A stretch of DNA of 64,000 bases from Symbiodinium natans (Eukaryota > Sar > Dinophyceae > Suessiales > Symbiodiniaceae), in the NCBI GenBank assembly GCA_905221605.1, contig CAJNDS010002208.1, positions 62,001-126,000 on the forward strand, in the 5' to 3' direction. The notes under the pieces were generated by a model, which had not been told where the DNA came from, did no database searches, and worked only from the letters and a program-made list of their open reading frames with translations. Within the stretch, counting starts at the first letter, position 1; each line of letters opens with the position of its first letter. This document shows positions 11,700-23,694 of this stretch, piece by piece. The position numbers and the translations under genes are program-made.

Positions 11700-12450
11700 G
11701 CTAAAGTCGTTGCGTTTCTTACATGTGACCAGCAGACATTGCGGGAGAGCGTTTCGGGGGGTCGTTGCGTTTGGGGTGTCTACATGGGGATTCACATGAG
11801 AAGTCCTTGCTAGTTTGCTGTAAACAAGAGCGGGAAAGGATTATAGGAAAGTCGTGCCTATTCGTAAATAGTTATCATGACAGAATAACAGAAAGGACAG
11901 GACGCCATCAAAGTACACTCGCAGGTATCGTCCTTATACAAAAAGTCAATTGTGACAACAGATAACAAAAACGACAAAATCAGACCCAAAGAAAATACAG
12001 AAGATTTTAATGAATATGTGGAAGAAAATACATGAATCAAGAAAATTACAACATTTAAAGTAAATGAATCAATTATTGGAATATTTGGGATTTGAACGAG
12101 ATACATCAAAATATACAGATATCTTGAGCAGTTTTCGACAACATATTATTGCAAATCAGATGACAGTATTTACAATCATAAAATGATAAATAAAAAATGA
12201 TTTGTAGATTTCAATAAGATTGTTGTTTTAAAGTTAGAAAAGTGCAGTATTGTTGGACAACTTCTTGACATATATATATACAGAAAATGATTTTTTGCCA
12301 AATTTATTTTTACCAAGTTTCTATGCAAAATAATTTCGCCGTGCACTTATTGAAAAATATTCTTCCTCGTCAAATTAGTTGTTGATACTTGTTTTTGTTG
12401 ATACTTGTCTAAAAGATATGTCTTTCTTCTTGCCCAAATGCATGATAACA
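11700..12450. other. AT-rich stretch without genes
   Basis: Base composition drops sharply from the GC-rich surroundings, with runs of A and T and TATA-like dinucleotides. No open frame has coding character. It may be an intron, intergenic spacer or old insertion. Confidence 0.6.
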
Positions 12451-12758
12451 CTTATTGAAAAATAGACAGTATCCAGGGCGGCACAAAGAATGGAGAAGAT
12501 GGAAAGCCTTCTGTTTTTCTTTGAGAAGTATTCGGCAGAGCGAGAGCGAGGAGCCAGCGAGTCAAAGAGCGCATTCTTTTCTCCTCTCTTCCCTCAGAGG
12601 ACCTGGACCTCCTGGCACCGGCTTCGCCGCCCAAAGGAAGGTGCATGCATGTCTCTTCCAGGGTAGTTAGGGTGTACCAAAAATCAACGGCAAGGCCCTT
12701 CCTAAGGCTCCCATACTTAAGGCCCAAAAAAACAGACACAATTGGCCCTTTGAACCAG

Positions 12759-13234
12759 TCAATGCCAAGTGCTCTGTTTCATGAATTTTGTGTCTTCTTC
12801 GGCTCCGTTGCCTTCCAACGAGGCCTTCGTCTGGCGAAGTTGGCAATCTCTTTGCCACAGCGTCCACTTCCTCAGGATTTTGCCTGCTTTTTTGGCTTTT
12901 GTGCGAAGACTGAAGGGAGTTGGGCTGGGAGCTTCGACGGGAGGGGTGGCCTACCGCGCGACATTTTCTGAGCAAGAACATGTTTACATCTTCGCCGTGC
13001 AGCGTTGTCGTCTTCGCCTTGCAGCTCTAGTGTGATCGTTGAACCGTGCTTGGAGGTTGGAGCATAGATGACAGTTGAAAACTATGTGGGGCGTGGGGGG
13101 GGCCGGGGGGCGGGGTGGGGGGGACCCTGGTTCTTGCAAAGGTGGGCTGCAAACATGGGAGGTGCGGTCCAGTCCTACTTGCCTGTCTCGAAGCTGAATC
13201 GTCGGACTTCTCTAACGCTCGAACTTCCCATCTT
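12759..13234 (-). CDS. Leftward terminal exons, unknown basic protein
   Basis: On the minus strand, exon 13234-13183 (RWEVRALEKSDDSASRQ) ends at a strong GC donor (CAG then GCAAGT). It joins in phase 0 to exon 12950-12759, which reads ATPPVEAPSPTPFSLRTKAK, then KILRKWTLWQRDCQLRQTKA, and ends ...FMKQSTWH with TGA. The joined piece is a Pro-rich linker followed by a basic, helix-prone C-terminus. The overlapping plus-strand and other minus frames are less protein-like. Family unknown, and upstream exons are not identified. This is the main gene candidate running leftward in the first 27 kb. Confidence 0.45.
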
Positions 13235-14556
13235 CTGCCTTTGATGTTTGATGGCCCGCTTCTCTTCATCTTTTCTTTTGTTTCTGTCTCTGCAAGTCGT
13301 GTCTTTGCGGCTGCGCCAGTCCGCTCCGAGCAAAGGACTTCGAGAGTTTCAGAATGCTCCGCACAGGATGGAAAGGGCTTCGCCAGAAAGGGCTACCTGT
13401 GGCCCCTCGTTCTCCATAACCCTCTGCTAGATCGGTTCTGATTGGTTAGATTGCAGGAATTCAGCCGCGACAGCAGTCCCGTGCATGTATTTTGTGTTCC
13501 CTGTGCGTCGCCCTCATAAGTAGGGAAGGCATCCGCCTACTTCTTGCCAGGTTTTCGCGCCACCCTCAAAAGTAGGAAGCTTTTCTTGGGCAGCTTTGCA
13601 TGTGTGAGATCGCAGCTGTTTGAGGCAGGCGGAGAATGTGTAGGTTGTCGGTTAGTTCCAAGGCCCCAATCTGTGTTTATTGTGTAGATTCGCAATTGCC
13701 TGTGTATTGACAAATTGATGAAACGAAATGTTGTAGGCGACATGCACTCATGAACAAGAGGGACGTTTTAAAGGGAACGCGTGTGCTCCGATTTACTCCA
13801 ACTCGGCTTCAACTCAGCTTCAGCAGCAGCGAAACAAAAAGAACTGGGCTGCTTGCCAGGCTTGCCCAGGCTTGCCCAGGCTTCATGCCGAGCCTGATCA
13901 CAAAGTTCACAAAGTCACGAACACTCAGATTGTCCCTGCAGGAGGAGGCATAGCGGCGATGGGCGGTATGGCTGGTCTAGCAGCCCCTGATGTGAAGGTG
14001 ATGGCAAAGGCAAAGCGGACAATCCAAATGCAGTTGTTAACAACGAAAGCAGGGTCGCTACCTGCACTTCCACAACCAGGCACAAGCTCCGCCACCAGCT
14101 CCTTTTGGCAGAGCTCATTACCTCGGCGGCCCCCCTATCGGTGGCTGGTGTCCGAGCTTCTGGATTCTGACCCCATCCACTTCTTGCGTTTTTGTGTGAT
14201 TCACGTGGTCTGCATGGTCTGCTTGAGGCAAGTTGGGCAACCCTTACATGTGGGCTGGCTCAGACGAACAGACGAGTAAAGGCACAGAGGCCCCAGAAAT
14301 GCAGTACTGAGAGCCCCGGACTGAGGCCCATCCCATCAACGATTGACCTTCCATCCCAGCTCTGGACTCAGTTCTTTGCCGGAATGGTCAGAACGTTCTA
14401 GTCTGGAACTTAAGCTCGACGAGGGCTGAAACGGGTCAGCGGTGATGGGAGCTTTGTTCAAGACATGCCTCGGAATGCCTCGCCTCTTGAGCTTCAGCCA
14501 TGAAGCTGCAAAATGCGCACAGGATTCAGTACAGCTGCTGAAATTATTCTTTTCAG

Positions 14557-14669
14557 GCGTAAGAGCGCTGATGTTCAGGAAGATCTGGAGAGAGTGAACC
14601 TACGAGAGCTTGCTAAAACAAGGCCTCCAGTGGACCAGTTTGCCTTCGTTTCTGACATCACGGGCATCG
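14557..14669 (+). CDS. Single exon candidate
   Basis: It follows a strong acceptor (ATTATTCTTTTCAG). The frame reads SADVQEDLERVNLRELAKTR then PPVDQFAFVSDITGI, and reaches a GTGACC donor at 14670. The peptide is charged and helix-like. The frame stays open beyond the donor, so the exon end is uncertain. Function unknown. Confidence 0.3.
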
Positions 14670-14980
14670 GTGACCTGGCTAAGCCGGCAAAGTCTGGGAC
14701 CCGGGTTTTTGCTCCCTGCAACTCAGGCCCTGCAAGCCATTTCGGCCCATTGAATTGTGCAGACTTCGCCATGAGGGTACCTTCTATAGAACCAGCTGCC
14801 GATAAAGCTGCAGACTTTCAGAGATCTCAGATCCGAACTCCCGCACTTCACATCCTTCACAATCATTCACAGTCCATGAGAGTCCACATGGCAATCAATG
14901 CTCACTCAAGTTACTCAAGTGTTCTCTCCCCACTGGGATCCTCTGCGCCAATGTGAGGCAGCTCCTTCAGAGCGCTCTCT

Positions 14981-15073
14981 CTCTCTTTCTCTTTCTCTCT
15001 CTCTCTCTCTTTTGAATCTCTTTCTCTCTCTCTCTCTCTCTGTCTCTCTTGTTGTTTTAATCTCTTTCTCTCT
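14981..15073. repeat. CT-rich simple repeat
   Basis: Two blocks of CTCTCT/CTTTCTCT separated by short unique sequence. Probably intronic polypyrimidine DNA. Confidence 0.85.
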
Positions 15074-15277
15074 TGGTGCGACCATTTCGAGAGATGCACC
15101 CTCGCAAAGCAATGAACGTGTATTCTGTATCAAGATGGCCGATAGCCGCAAGAGCACACAACGAACCATGCCAAGCTAGGAAGACTTGTGGCTTGCCGTG
15201 GAAGAATCGTCGCTGGTAGACAGGTTGGGCCTGTCACTTCAGGACTCGTGATTCTGTTGGGGTCGTTTGCTGAACAG

Positions 15278-15665
15278 ATGTCTAAGAATGTCTGAGATAC
15301 TCACAGAAGGAGAAAGCAACCACCCATTGTTTGACCACGCAGCACTGGACCAAGTGTGCATGTATGTGCATGCCCGCTCCGAGGTAGCACCACGTAAACA
15401 ACGCGAATCGAGTGCGAATCGAGGCCAGAAAGAAATCCCAAGAGTGCTGTGCTTGGTGTGCTTGGTGTGCTTGGTGTGCTTTGGTCGGTTTGCATATGAG
15501 CACTGGCCTGCCAGAAGATCTCTCCGTCCTGGCTGCCTCCCCTCCCTCCCTGGCATTGTTCAGCGTGTTCGCATGGGTTACAACGATATACAACCGAGAA
15601 CGCAGCGAGCATTCATTCCACCTCCATCACGATCGCAGATGTTCCAGTATGCCACAGGCAGTTGA
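15278..15665 (+). CDS. Two-exon C-terminal gene fragment
   Basis: Exon 15278-15353 reads CLRMSEILTEGESNHPLFDH then AALDQ and ends at GTGTGC. Exon 15564-15665 follows an acceptor ending GGCATTGTTCAG and reads RVRMGYNDIQPRTQRAFIPP then PSRSQMFQYATGS and TGA. Junction phase is 0 on both sides. A GC donor (ACAG then GCAGTT) just before the stop would let the protein continue instead. The intron contains a triple GTGTGCTTG repeat. Family not recognised. Confidence 0.45.
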
Positions 15666-16360
15666 CTTAGAAAGACTGTCCGAAGCATCTTTTCTGGACC
15701 GCTAAGTCCCTCGGCAGGGCTTGCAAAGCAAATCCTTCCAATTAAACAGCTGGGGACCGCAGCTGATCACACCTCATCACACTGACGACTCATCACCCGT
15801 ACAGCTTCCCGTCATATCAAGCTTCTGAAAAAGACTCATACCCTTGCCGCGGCTGGCCATGGTGGGAATCGGCAACATGGAGATCCACAAAACTTGCTTC
15901 CTTGACGAGCTGCTGTGTGGAGCCCAGCTGGGCCTAACAAGCGCGTATTGAGTTGCAAGCGCAACCCTGATGAGCCGAAAGCAGTGGGACTTGTGGGAGG
16001 CCCCCACCAGTTCTGGGAGGCGGCGCTCGCCTGGTGCTCGTCCGTGTGCGGTCCATGTGACGTCCGTGTGCACCCCATCAATCGGAAGCTGTCTTCTTGT
16101 CAGTTGGGCTGCCCCAGGCCCGGTAATGTGCTACCCAGACCCGCACTCCCTTGCGGGGCCCAACGGTGGCATCCCCTTCCGCTCGGGCCACAGGAAACCC
16201 AGGCGAATATACATCCAGATGCGGACAGATTCCATCATATTCTTGCTCCATTGTGCATCGAGGATGCTATGGCATGGCCAGGGGCAAAGGCTTCAAGGAG
16301 ACATAATAAGGAGATACAGAACTGTACAGGCCACATCGCCTTTGGTCGCTTTGGTTGCAG

Positions 16361-16397
16361 TGCGCCGAGGCCATGCTGCAGGACTCTGCTGAGGCTG
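16361..16397 (+). CDS. Possible short exon
   Basis: It follows an acceptor at a T-rich tract ending GGTTGCAG and reads CAEAMLQDSAEA up to a possible GTCCGA donor. The purine microsatellite of GAGAGAGG units that follows (16410-16532) is then intronic. Weak evidence alone. Confidence 0.2.
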
Positions 16398-16409
16398 TCC
16401 GAGGCCGAC

Positions 16410-16473
16410 AGAGAGAGGGAGAGAGAGGGAGAGAGAGGGAGACAGGGAGGGATCCAGGGAAGGAGAGCGGGAC

Positions 16474-16506
<33 letters not shown>

Positions 16507-16532
16507 GAAAGAAAAGAGAGCGAGAGAGAGAG
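16410..16532. repeat. (GA)n / GAGAGGGA purine repeat
   Basis: Imperfect GAGAGAGG and AGAGAG units. Long ORFs that cross it translate to Arg/Glu or Leu/Ser runs and are artefacts. Confidence 0.9.
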
Positions 16533-17055
16533 GATGTGAAGCAAATAATGCCGGGGGAACTGAGGTTCGCAGTACTCTGTACACTAGGGGGAACCCTTTC
16601 TTGGATCCTTAATGCCAGATGTTTCCCCAGCTTCAGTACGTGTCACGCCGACTGGAGACGGACTTTCTGGGCGCGCCTCGCGCGCGGGGGTTCAAGGACT
16701 TCTGCCCTGTCCCTCATGCCCCGTAGACGAAGAAGAAGAGAGAGAGGATGGACAATTCTAGACAGAGAAGAAGAGGCTCTCTCCAGGCCTCAACCTGCCT
16801 CGGGTCACGCGCCCTTCACCCTTCGACGCGGATCCGCTGCAAGGCCCGAGAAGCAACAGCTCTTGCGACTCTTAGACTCTGAGAGAATTTTTGGAGGTAG
16901 AAGTTGACTTGACTCTACTTTAAGTATCTTTTGGTTCGCGGAGAGGAGTGAATGTAGGAGCATGGAGGGCATGGACTTGTCTACACGAGTTTTCAAAGTC
17001 TGCCCTCGCTTAGAGGTGCGGTGCCGGGCTTTGCCTTCGCCATCTTTGCTCCCAG

Positions 17056-17364
17056 CTGGGGCACAAGGGCTCCGGCACTGTTGGAGACTTCGTGGCGACG
17101 AAGCGCGAGGTGACACTCGAAAGACACCACGCGAGATGTCACAAGATTCGTTTTGTCTCTCTCTTCATGTTTTGTGTTGCTATTTTGTGGGTTCGATTGC
17201 GTTCCTCTCGCTGAGCTCTGCCGCCCTTGCAGGATGGATTTCCTCTGAGAGCCGTTCGCACGCCGAGTGGCCATCCGTGGAGCCAGAGAAAAGCGAAGAC
17301 GGGCACCTTACGGGTACCGCACGGGTACCGTACGGTTCCCGTGATTGCCAAGCTGCTCTGGTAA
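17056..17364 (+). CDS. Two-exon gene fragment, unknown
   Basis: Exon 17056-17109, after acceptor TTTGCTCCCAG, reads LGHKGSGTVGDFVATKRE and ends at GTGACA. Exon 17233-17364, after CCGCCCTTGCAG, reads DGFPLRAVRTPSGHPWSQRK then AKTGTLRVPHGYRTVPVIAK and LLW, with a TAA stop. Phase is 0 at the junction. GTACCG after ...TGTLR is an alternative donor, so the protein may continue elsewhere. No domain recognised. Confidence 0.45.
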
Positions 17365-18297
17365 AATGGCAGGGATACCCTGAGTGCGTTATCCACCTCT
17401 GGCATGGTTTCAGTCCACTCTTGACCTATGAGGCTATAGTTACTGAATGTACTGTCCCAAAATAGGACACTCACATCGGTTTCTCGAAACGGTAATCTGC
17501 ACAATCTGCCCAACCGCATCGTTTCCGCATCAGTATTTAGTAATCTCATGTAATCTCCTAATCATGGTTCAACGGTTCCCTTCGTTGGAACATGCGGTCC
17601 GCTGAGTCCACACTTCGACAAGATCGGAACCCTCACTTGAACTCTCGCTAGGCTATGCTAGGCTGGCTTCGTACGGTGCTTCCTGGCTCAAGAAGACAAA
17701 CATACGTATACTGTAAACTGCAACCCTAGAGGCGGCACGATGTTGCACAGAATGGAAATCTTCCAAACGACATCGAAAACCATGATCGCTTCGGGAATAG
17801 CCGCAGCATCGATGACAGGATGGCGGTTTATGGTGCCACATTGTGCTACACAACGCCCTCCGCTCGACTTTGCTGGCAGTGGTTTCCGAGTTGTCTTCTG
17901 CAGCCGTAGGCGAACCCAGCAGTCGCGTCCTAGCTCTGCGCGTCTTTTCTTGGGACCTCGGGGGCTATAGCTAGCCATAGGCCTTAGGCCAAACAACATC
18001 AGTGTCTTCATCGCTCCGGCACCCCCCAAGGCTTGGCAGTTCGGAAGTTCGGGCGTGCATGCCTCTGAGCTCCACGCTCACTCGACGCCCTAGCCGCCTC
18101 ACCTTGTAGATGCTTCGTAGGCACAGTTGTTTGGCCGACATACAATGGAATTCATTCGATGGTTTTTGCTTTTTTTCCTGGTTTCTACGCTTTTTTGGAG
18201 ACCGGATATGCTCCAAAGACAGCTTGTGGGCTCCAGCTTCGAATCAAATCACACAAAATCAAAAGAGCCCGAGGCTGCCCAGTGGCTGCCCTGCCAG

Positions 18298-20821
18298 AAG
18301 TCAAAGAGCGGACAAGTCAGTGGAAGAGCGCCGAAGACCTTCATGCGTTCAACTTTCAAGATCTTCCCTCTCGCAAGTCAAGAACAGGAGCATGGCTAAG
18401 GGGTGATGCAAAGCTGGGGTGGGTCCGTCCAGCGTTTGAGATACCACAGCCGCAACGGCAGAGGCAGACGAGGCGATCAGCTAGATGTTTTTGGTAACAA
18501 ATATGAGGCGTGGAAGAAGGCTTGAGCTGTGCCCGATGAGGACATGAAAGGAGAGAGTACGGTACGGCAGCTAGGCGACTCGCATCATCAGCCCAAAAAC
18601 CCGCACCTGGGGAAGTAGATGCCTTCACGCCGGAATCTGACAAAGGGGGAGGACAACGGCAAAGACCTTAAGGGTGCAGGCGAGGGTTTAGCCGAAACGG
18701 CTATGAGACAAGGGAACAGGGAAGGCAGGGAAGGCAGGGAAGGCAGGGTCAGAGATGTTAGAGGAGCGTTGAGGAGAATAAAGAAGACCGGGTGCTCGTG
18801 TACTTGCTCACGAGGACTCGCAAAGGTGTGACGACCGAACAACGCTGATCGGGGAAATTTGTGCCAACCGTAGATGAAGAAACAATGTGACCTCCAGGTG
18901 AAGATGCCAAAAATGCATAAGGCAGCATGGTGGGATATGGTGGGACTGGAGCAGTTTGGATCATTATCACCAATGGTCCGATGGTCCGTACAAAGCAGGC
19001 CAAGAGTGCACTACAGTACGCGTTCTGGAAACAAATCCAACGTAATCGCCCTTGCCTGCAGGAACGAGCGACAGATCGAGGAACCAACGCTCGAGAAACA
19101 CCTGAGCCGCGTTGCTTTGGGTTGCGTTCCGGTGTACACGCGTTGCGGACAGTCGAGCTTCGTCTGGGAAAACCAAAGGCGAAGGCAAGAGCAAGCCGTT
19201 GTTGCGACCCTGGCAGGCAAACATACAAGACAAGACTGAAAATAGCTCCGCGGAAGGGTCCGCGCAAGTGAGTCCCCTCGCGATGGTAAAAAGTCGGGCG
19301 GAAGCTGATTTTTCCAGAGGGTTTTACAAGGAAATATACACCACCCCTCGAGGACACTCGGGTTTCATGGCTTGCCCAGAGTTCAGTGGACACAAGCAAA
19401 TTTTCATTCCGTTAGTAGATATTGCCAAACCCATCAATTCGCGTGTGCTTTCATGTGGGTTTTTGTTTTTGTCTGCTTGCAGAAGCGCTTTGTGCAAAAG
19501 TCTTTTGTGAAAGGAATCTCGCTCTCCGCAGCAAATGTCTGCTCATGACAGCATCATCCCGGAAAGTCCCATCCTGGAGAACCTACAGGATGGCCGCCCT
19601 TCGGCCTCAGAGACCTTTCTTACCTTTCTTACCTTTTCTTACCTTTCTTACCTTTTCTTACCTTTTCTTGCTTTCTTTCCTTGAAGTTTCAGGCTGTGTT
19701 TGTGCTTTTGTGTCTGCGTGTTTGTGTTGCTTGGTTGTGTTGAAGTCCCGAGGCGAAACCTCCAAGTGCATGTCTCCAGGAATGAGCCTCAGCTGTCGCA
19801 TCTCTGCCGCCTCCCAGCCAAAAGCGTCTGCCAGGCCAAGCAAGAGACAAACCATCCTTGAAGATTTGGCTTGCAAGCCGATTGCACGACGTCGACACCT
19901 CAACGCCGAAGTGTCGAAGCATATGGTTTCAAATGGTTTCTTCGCTTTGCCGTGGCCCAGATCGAGCAAGAAGGAGATCGCGCCACAGGGTGCCCACTAT
20001 GGCCACACTGACACCGCTTAAGCTTAGAGCAGATTGCATGAGGGTGCATCACTCTTTGCAGAGTCCTAGCTGAGCCTAGCTGCTCAAGGATCTTCCGACG
20101 ACCGCCGCATGCTTGCCACTCGAGCGTCTGCTCTTTCCTCTTCCTCATGATGGCGTACAGTCTGTTCCTCCATGGCTCGGCTACGAGCTGAGAAGTTCAC
20201 TCATGTCACAGCGATAGACAATGATTAGCCCATGCAATGTGTCACACGCTCGCTGAGTCGAGGCTGTACGGGAAGTGAGCCTCGACTATGGCCCTGGTGA
20301 TCTTTGGAAGGAGGGCGCTCTTCCGTTCTCTGATTGTACAAGTGCTGCAGGAACTTAGAGCAACAAAGTAACAAAGAGAGTCAAAGAGGAGTCCACTTAG
20401 TCCACTTCATGTCTGCAGGAGCTGGTGGTGGATGACAGCCTTGCAGGGGTCTCCCTTATCTCGCCAGCGCCACATTCGCCGCAATCTGTGATCGAAGTTG
20501 TATTGCAAGGGCCGATTCCGAAGGTACGAGCTCTTGAGCTTCAGTGCCAACAATCGGCATTACCTGGTTCGGATCCCAAGAGTAAGCCTTGACATGAAGG
20601 GGGGGGGGCTCATGGGGACCTGTGGAGTGATTCAGAGCGGAAGGCAGACCGAGTGCTTTGCACTTTACACGTGGTAACGGAAAAATTTGCCGGAATGAAC
20701 TCGTAGTGCGCTTACAATACTCTTGCAATGCAAGCAAACGAGGAGAGTCGGCCTCCGGCCTTCAACAAGCTCATGGCGCAGTACAGCTGCACCGGCATCA
20801 CCCAGGCTCGGCACAGCGCGG
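18298..20821 (+). CDS. Six-exon gene segment with fully compatible phases, unknown family
   Basis: Proposed exons are 18298-18418, 19062-19131, 19483-19536, 19746-19925, 20419-20523 and 20743-20821. Acceptors are CTGCCAG, CTTGCCTGCAG, GTCTGCTTGCAG, GTGTTGAAG, GTCTGCAG and AACGAG; donors are GTGGGT, GTGTAC, GTCTGC, GTTTCA, GTACGA and GTGGAC. Junction phases 2, 0, 0, 0, 0 all match. Sample peptides in order: TSQWKSAEDLHAFNFQDLPS; NERQIEEPTLEKHLSRVALG; KRFVQKSFVKGISLSAAN; RQTILEDLACKPIARRRHLN; ELVVDDSLAGVSLISPAPHS; AFNKLMAQYSCTGITQARHS. The order of charged and hydrophobic residues looks like a soluble protein. I recognise no domain. The gene probably continues to both sides. An in-frame run beyond 18418 to TAA at 18497 is the alternative if the first donor is wrong. 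Confidence 0.5.
19608..19684. repeat. ACCTTTTCTT pyrimidine repeat in an intron
   Basis: Six or so imperfect copies of TTTCTTACC(T). It lies within the proposed intron 19537-19745. Confidence 0.8.
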
Positions 20822-21122
20822 GTGGACGAGTTGCGTGACGTGTTGCGGCGTTGCGTTTGCTATTGCCTGACTTGTGACTTGAGTTTTTTTGCTTCAACTA
20901 CTCTGCACGACATCTCACGATGATCGCACGGTCAGAGCACGAGAGGGCGAAAGCGAGAAGAGGAAGAAGCCAAGGGCTTTTGGGGAGCACGGCTGCTACG
21001 AACCTACTAGAAACCTGGGGTGACTGTTCCTTTGCACGGAACACTGGGATGCGCTGCGCACGGCTCCCTGAGACCTAAGCCCCTCGGAAGAAAAAGAGGG
21101 ATTCCAATCCATGTACACTCAG

Positions 21123-21528
21123 AGAACCGCCCCCCGCAAAGTCTGGGGGAAGGCCCAGAATTCGGGGTGGTCGACACGAATTGATGCCAAATGGATGCCC
21201 AAACGTGGGCTTCCGCAAGTACTGGTGCGGTGTGCTATTGACTCTGGCTCAGACTCTGGCGTGATCCCCCATTCTGCAAGAAATGGACGAGGGTATCAAC
21301 AGGTGGGTTTTGGTTGAAATTCCGCTATGATTCGGCAGACTGTTTTTTCTGCCCCACAGAAAGCCTGTCTTCTAACATTGTTCTCTCTCGGATTCACAGG
21401 TCGTGCTTGTCGAGCGAGGGGGGAATGTTCAAAGTGCATTGTTTTCCTGGCTCGGTTTCAGCCGGGCTGCTGCAAACATGCCCGGCCTTAGGAGCATATT
21501 GGTCGGCTCTTGTTTGGCTCTGAAGTAG
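21123..21528 (+). CDS. Two-exon gene fragment, unknown
   Basis: Exon 21123-21302 reads GWSTRIDAKWMPKRGLPQVL then VRCAIDSGSDSGVIPHSARN and GRGYQQ, ending at GTGGGT. An ATG 12 bases upstream (21111) is in the same frame and could be the start if there is no acceptor at 21122. Exon 21400-21528 follows acceptor GGATTCACAG and reads VVLVERGGNVQSALFSWLGF then SRAAANMPGLRSILVGSCLA, with TAG at 21526. The phase is 0 at the junction. The second exon is hydrophobic and could hold a membrane-associated helix. From the ATG the product would be about 106 residues. Family not recognised. Confidence 0.45.
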
Positions 21529-21805
21529 ACGGGTCGGGTCTCCACTTGTGGCTCCAAGGTTAATTGTGCACAAAAGCGGAGGCTAAACATATGATTCCAT
21601 GTATGACTCCCTCCCTTTGTTCACAGCAGTGTTAAACAGAGTGAAGACCCTTGCAACTTGTCGAGTCGGCAGCACTTCAGTGAAAGAAGGACTTGCTGGG
21701 ATTCCGCCCAGTGTCTTTTTCAGAATCCAGAGGACACCAGACTACAGGGCCGTGGTTTGCCAATGACTTGCCAGGTGTCCGAGGTCTTGCGAAGGCGATC
21801 TCCAG

Positions 21806-22640
21806 ACCCTGGCTTTCATCAACTCCTGGAAGGACACCACGGAGTTTGAAGATGCCTGTGTCAAGCGCTTTGTCGACCATTTGACAGAATTTGACACTTC
21901 CCTTGAGAGGCTTAGATCAATTTCGCCCATGTGGGTCGGTGGCTCATGATGGCTGTGGTCTTAGAGTCGGAGAGTTGTGGTTCTCGTGGTTTCCTGCGAG
22001 GCTCGTGTCCATGTCCGTCTTCACGGACCAGTTCAGGCTGCGAGTGGTACAGATGAAAACATATGGGCACCACGCAGAGTATCGGGGCAAAATGGGCAAA
22101 ATGTGAAATCATTTGGGTGCTCTGCTCGGAGGCTGGAGAGCTTGGAAAATCCGGCAGCTTCTGTGGAAGTGGACGAGACGGACCTTGCCCTGCCGTTCGA
22201 CTCGGACCCCGCTCTTGCTTTGGTGTCCGTTTCATCGCTTCATCGGCTTTCACCGATGTCTCGACTGGATGGAGATCATGGGACCGGGGGAAGAGGGAAA
22301 CTTGGCAGGCCTGTCGGGGCTGTGTCAGGAACTTTACTCCTGGATTCACAAAGACGCCAACAGCGATCGCTTCCAGGCGAACCCATCAGAGCCGGAACTG
22401 TCGTGCCGCGGAGTTGCAGATTGAGAGGTCATCATGTGACACCATCGGCATCTTTGGGCAAAGCTTGGATTGCTTGCCAGGTGGAAGGCGTCGACAGTTG
22501 GATCCCAGGAACCTTGTCTGCATCTGTCTGCATCTGTGTACCATTGCTCTTTGCTTTCGCCGCCTCACCCAGACGGCACTTTCCTAGAGCACCTCAAAGT
22601 CTGGTACCGGACTCCGGCGGGAGCCCTGACTACTCTCCAA
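21806..22640 (+). CDS. Multi-exon gene segment, unknown
   Basis: The best exons are 21806-21933 (FINSWKDTTEFEDACVKRFV then DHLTEFDTSLERLRSISPMW; donor GTCGGT) and 22037-22222 (acceptor CCAGTTCAG; ASGTDENIWAPRRVSGQNGQ through ASVEVDETDLALPFDSDPAL; donor GTGTCC). They join in phase 0. Two further blocks are likely: 22275-22427 (GNLAGLSGLCQELYSWIHKD..., to TGA), which would need a 52-nt intron, and 22573-22640 (DGTFLEHLKVWYRTPAGALT, between CACCCAG and GTGTGC). A small upstream block at 21724-21774 is possible but would leave a 31-nt intron. The first exon has an amphipathic helical look. No family recognised; the last two exons are less certain than the first two. Confidence 0.45.
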
Positions 22641-23351
22641 GTGTGCGTTGCGGCATTGTGTCGAACCAGTGTGTGACCTCACTTGCTTTGCCGCGTCAGA
22701 TTTGCAACCTTTCTCGGATCTGACAGAACTCTGACAGAGAGGTAGGGAGGGAGGGACAGTAGAAACATTACGTGCAGCTCCTCGCACACACGGACGAACT
22801 CGGTCAGACATGTCACACGCGCCCCTTGGGGCCCCCTTTTAGGGGGCGGATGACAGGGTCGACGATCATTGACTGTCAGGTGCTTCCATCGAGAAGCCTT
22901 GAAAGCGCAAACTTGGCCCTTTGAATTGATGAGGTCGCGCCCCGTGTACGGCATCTTTGGGGGCGAATCCCTGGCGGGCCCTCGACTGAGGACCTTATTC
23001 AGATCGCAGTTGCTTTGCCTTTGGTCCTCAAGGCGTCCGCATGCTCAAGCTTCTTAGTCCAACTTCGTCGCGCTCCGTTGGCTAGCTGCCAGCTCACGCA
23101 CTCACGAACTCACTCACTCACTCCCTCGCTCCCGCTGGCAAACTGTTTTTGAAACTCGGGCTTTATGAGGATCATCTTAAGCCAGAAGAAATGCACTTTA
23201 GTGGTTTCTAAGTTCCTCTGGTAGAGTGCAAACCTCTTTTGAACAAATGAATTCCGGTGGCATAAATGTTGCCTGGTCCTGCGACGACGCGGAGCAAGTG
23301 GGTGTCTCGAAGACACCGACGCTCCTTGGCATGGAAGCTTTCACCGCGCAG

Positions 23352-23662
23352 GTGTTACAATGCGCGACTGCTGGCGCGCAGAGCCTTCCAAACCAAGACT
23401 CGAAGCGTTTTAACAACTCAGAGCAAGGCCGAGAGCAGAAACGATTTGAACAACAGGACATTTCAAACTTTCACTGCGTTGCAAAGGCTCCCGATTGAGC
23501 GTATCAAATTGAAGCAAGACCCTATCATTGCGGTGGCACAGGCATGCATCACCATGTGAGACCCGTCTCCCTTTAGTCTCCTTCCGTCACTGTCTCTCTT
23601 TCTCTTTCTCTTTCTCTTTCTCTTTCTCTTTCTCTTTCTCTTTCTCTTTCTCCTTCTCCTCG

Positions 23663-23694
<32 letters not shown>

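Noticed and set aside
15915-16907. 330-codon plus-strand ORF
   Set aside because: It crosses the GAGAGAGG repeat and is low-complexity there. The rest has competing frames without splice support, so only the small block at 16361 is kept, at low confidence.
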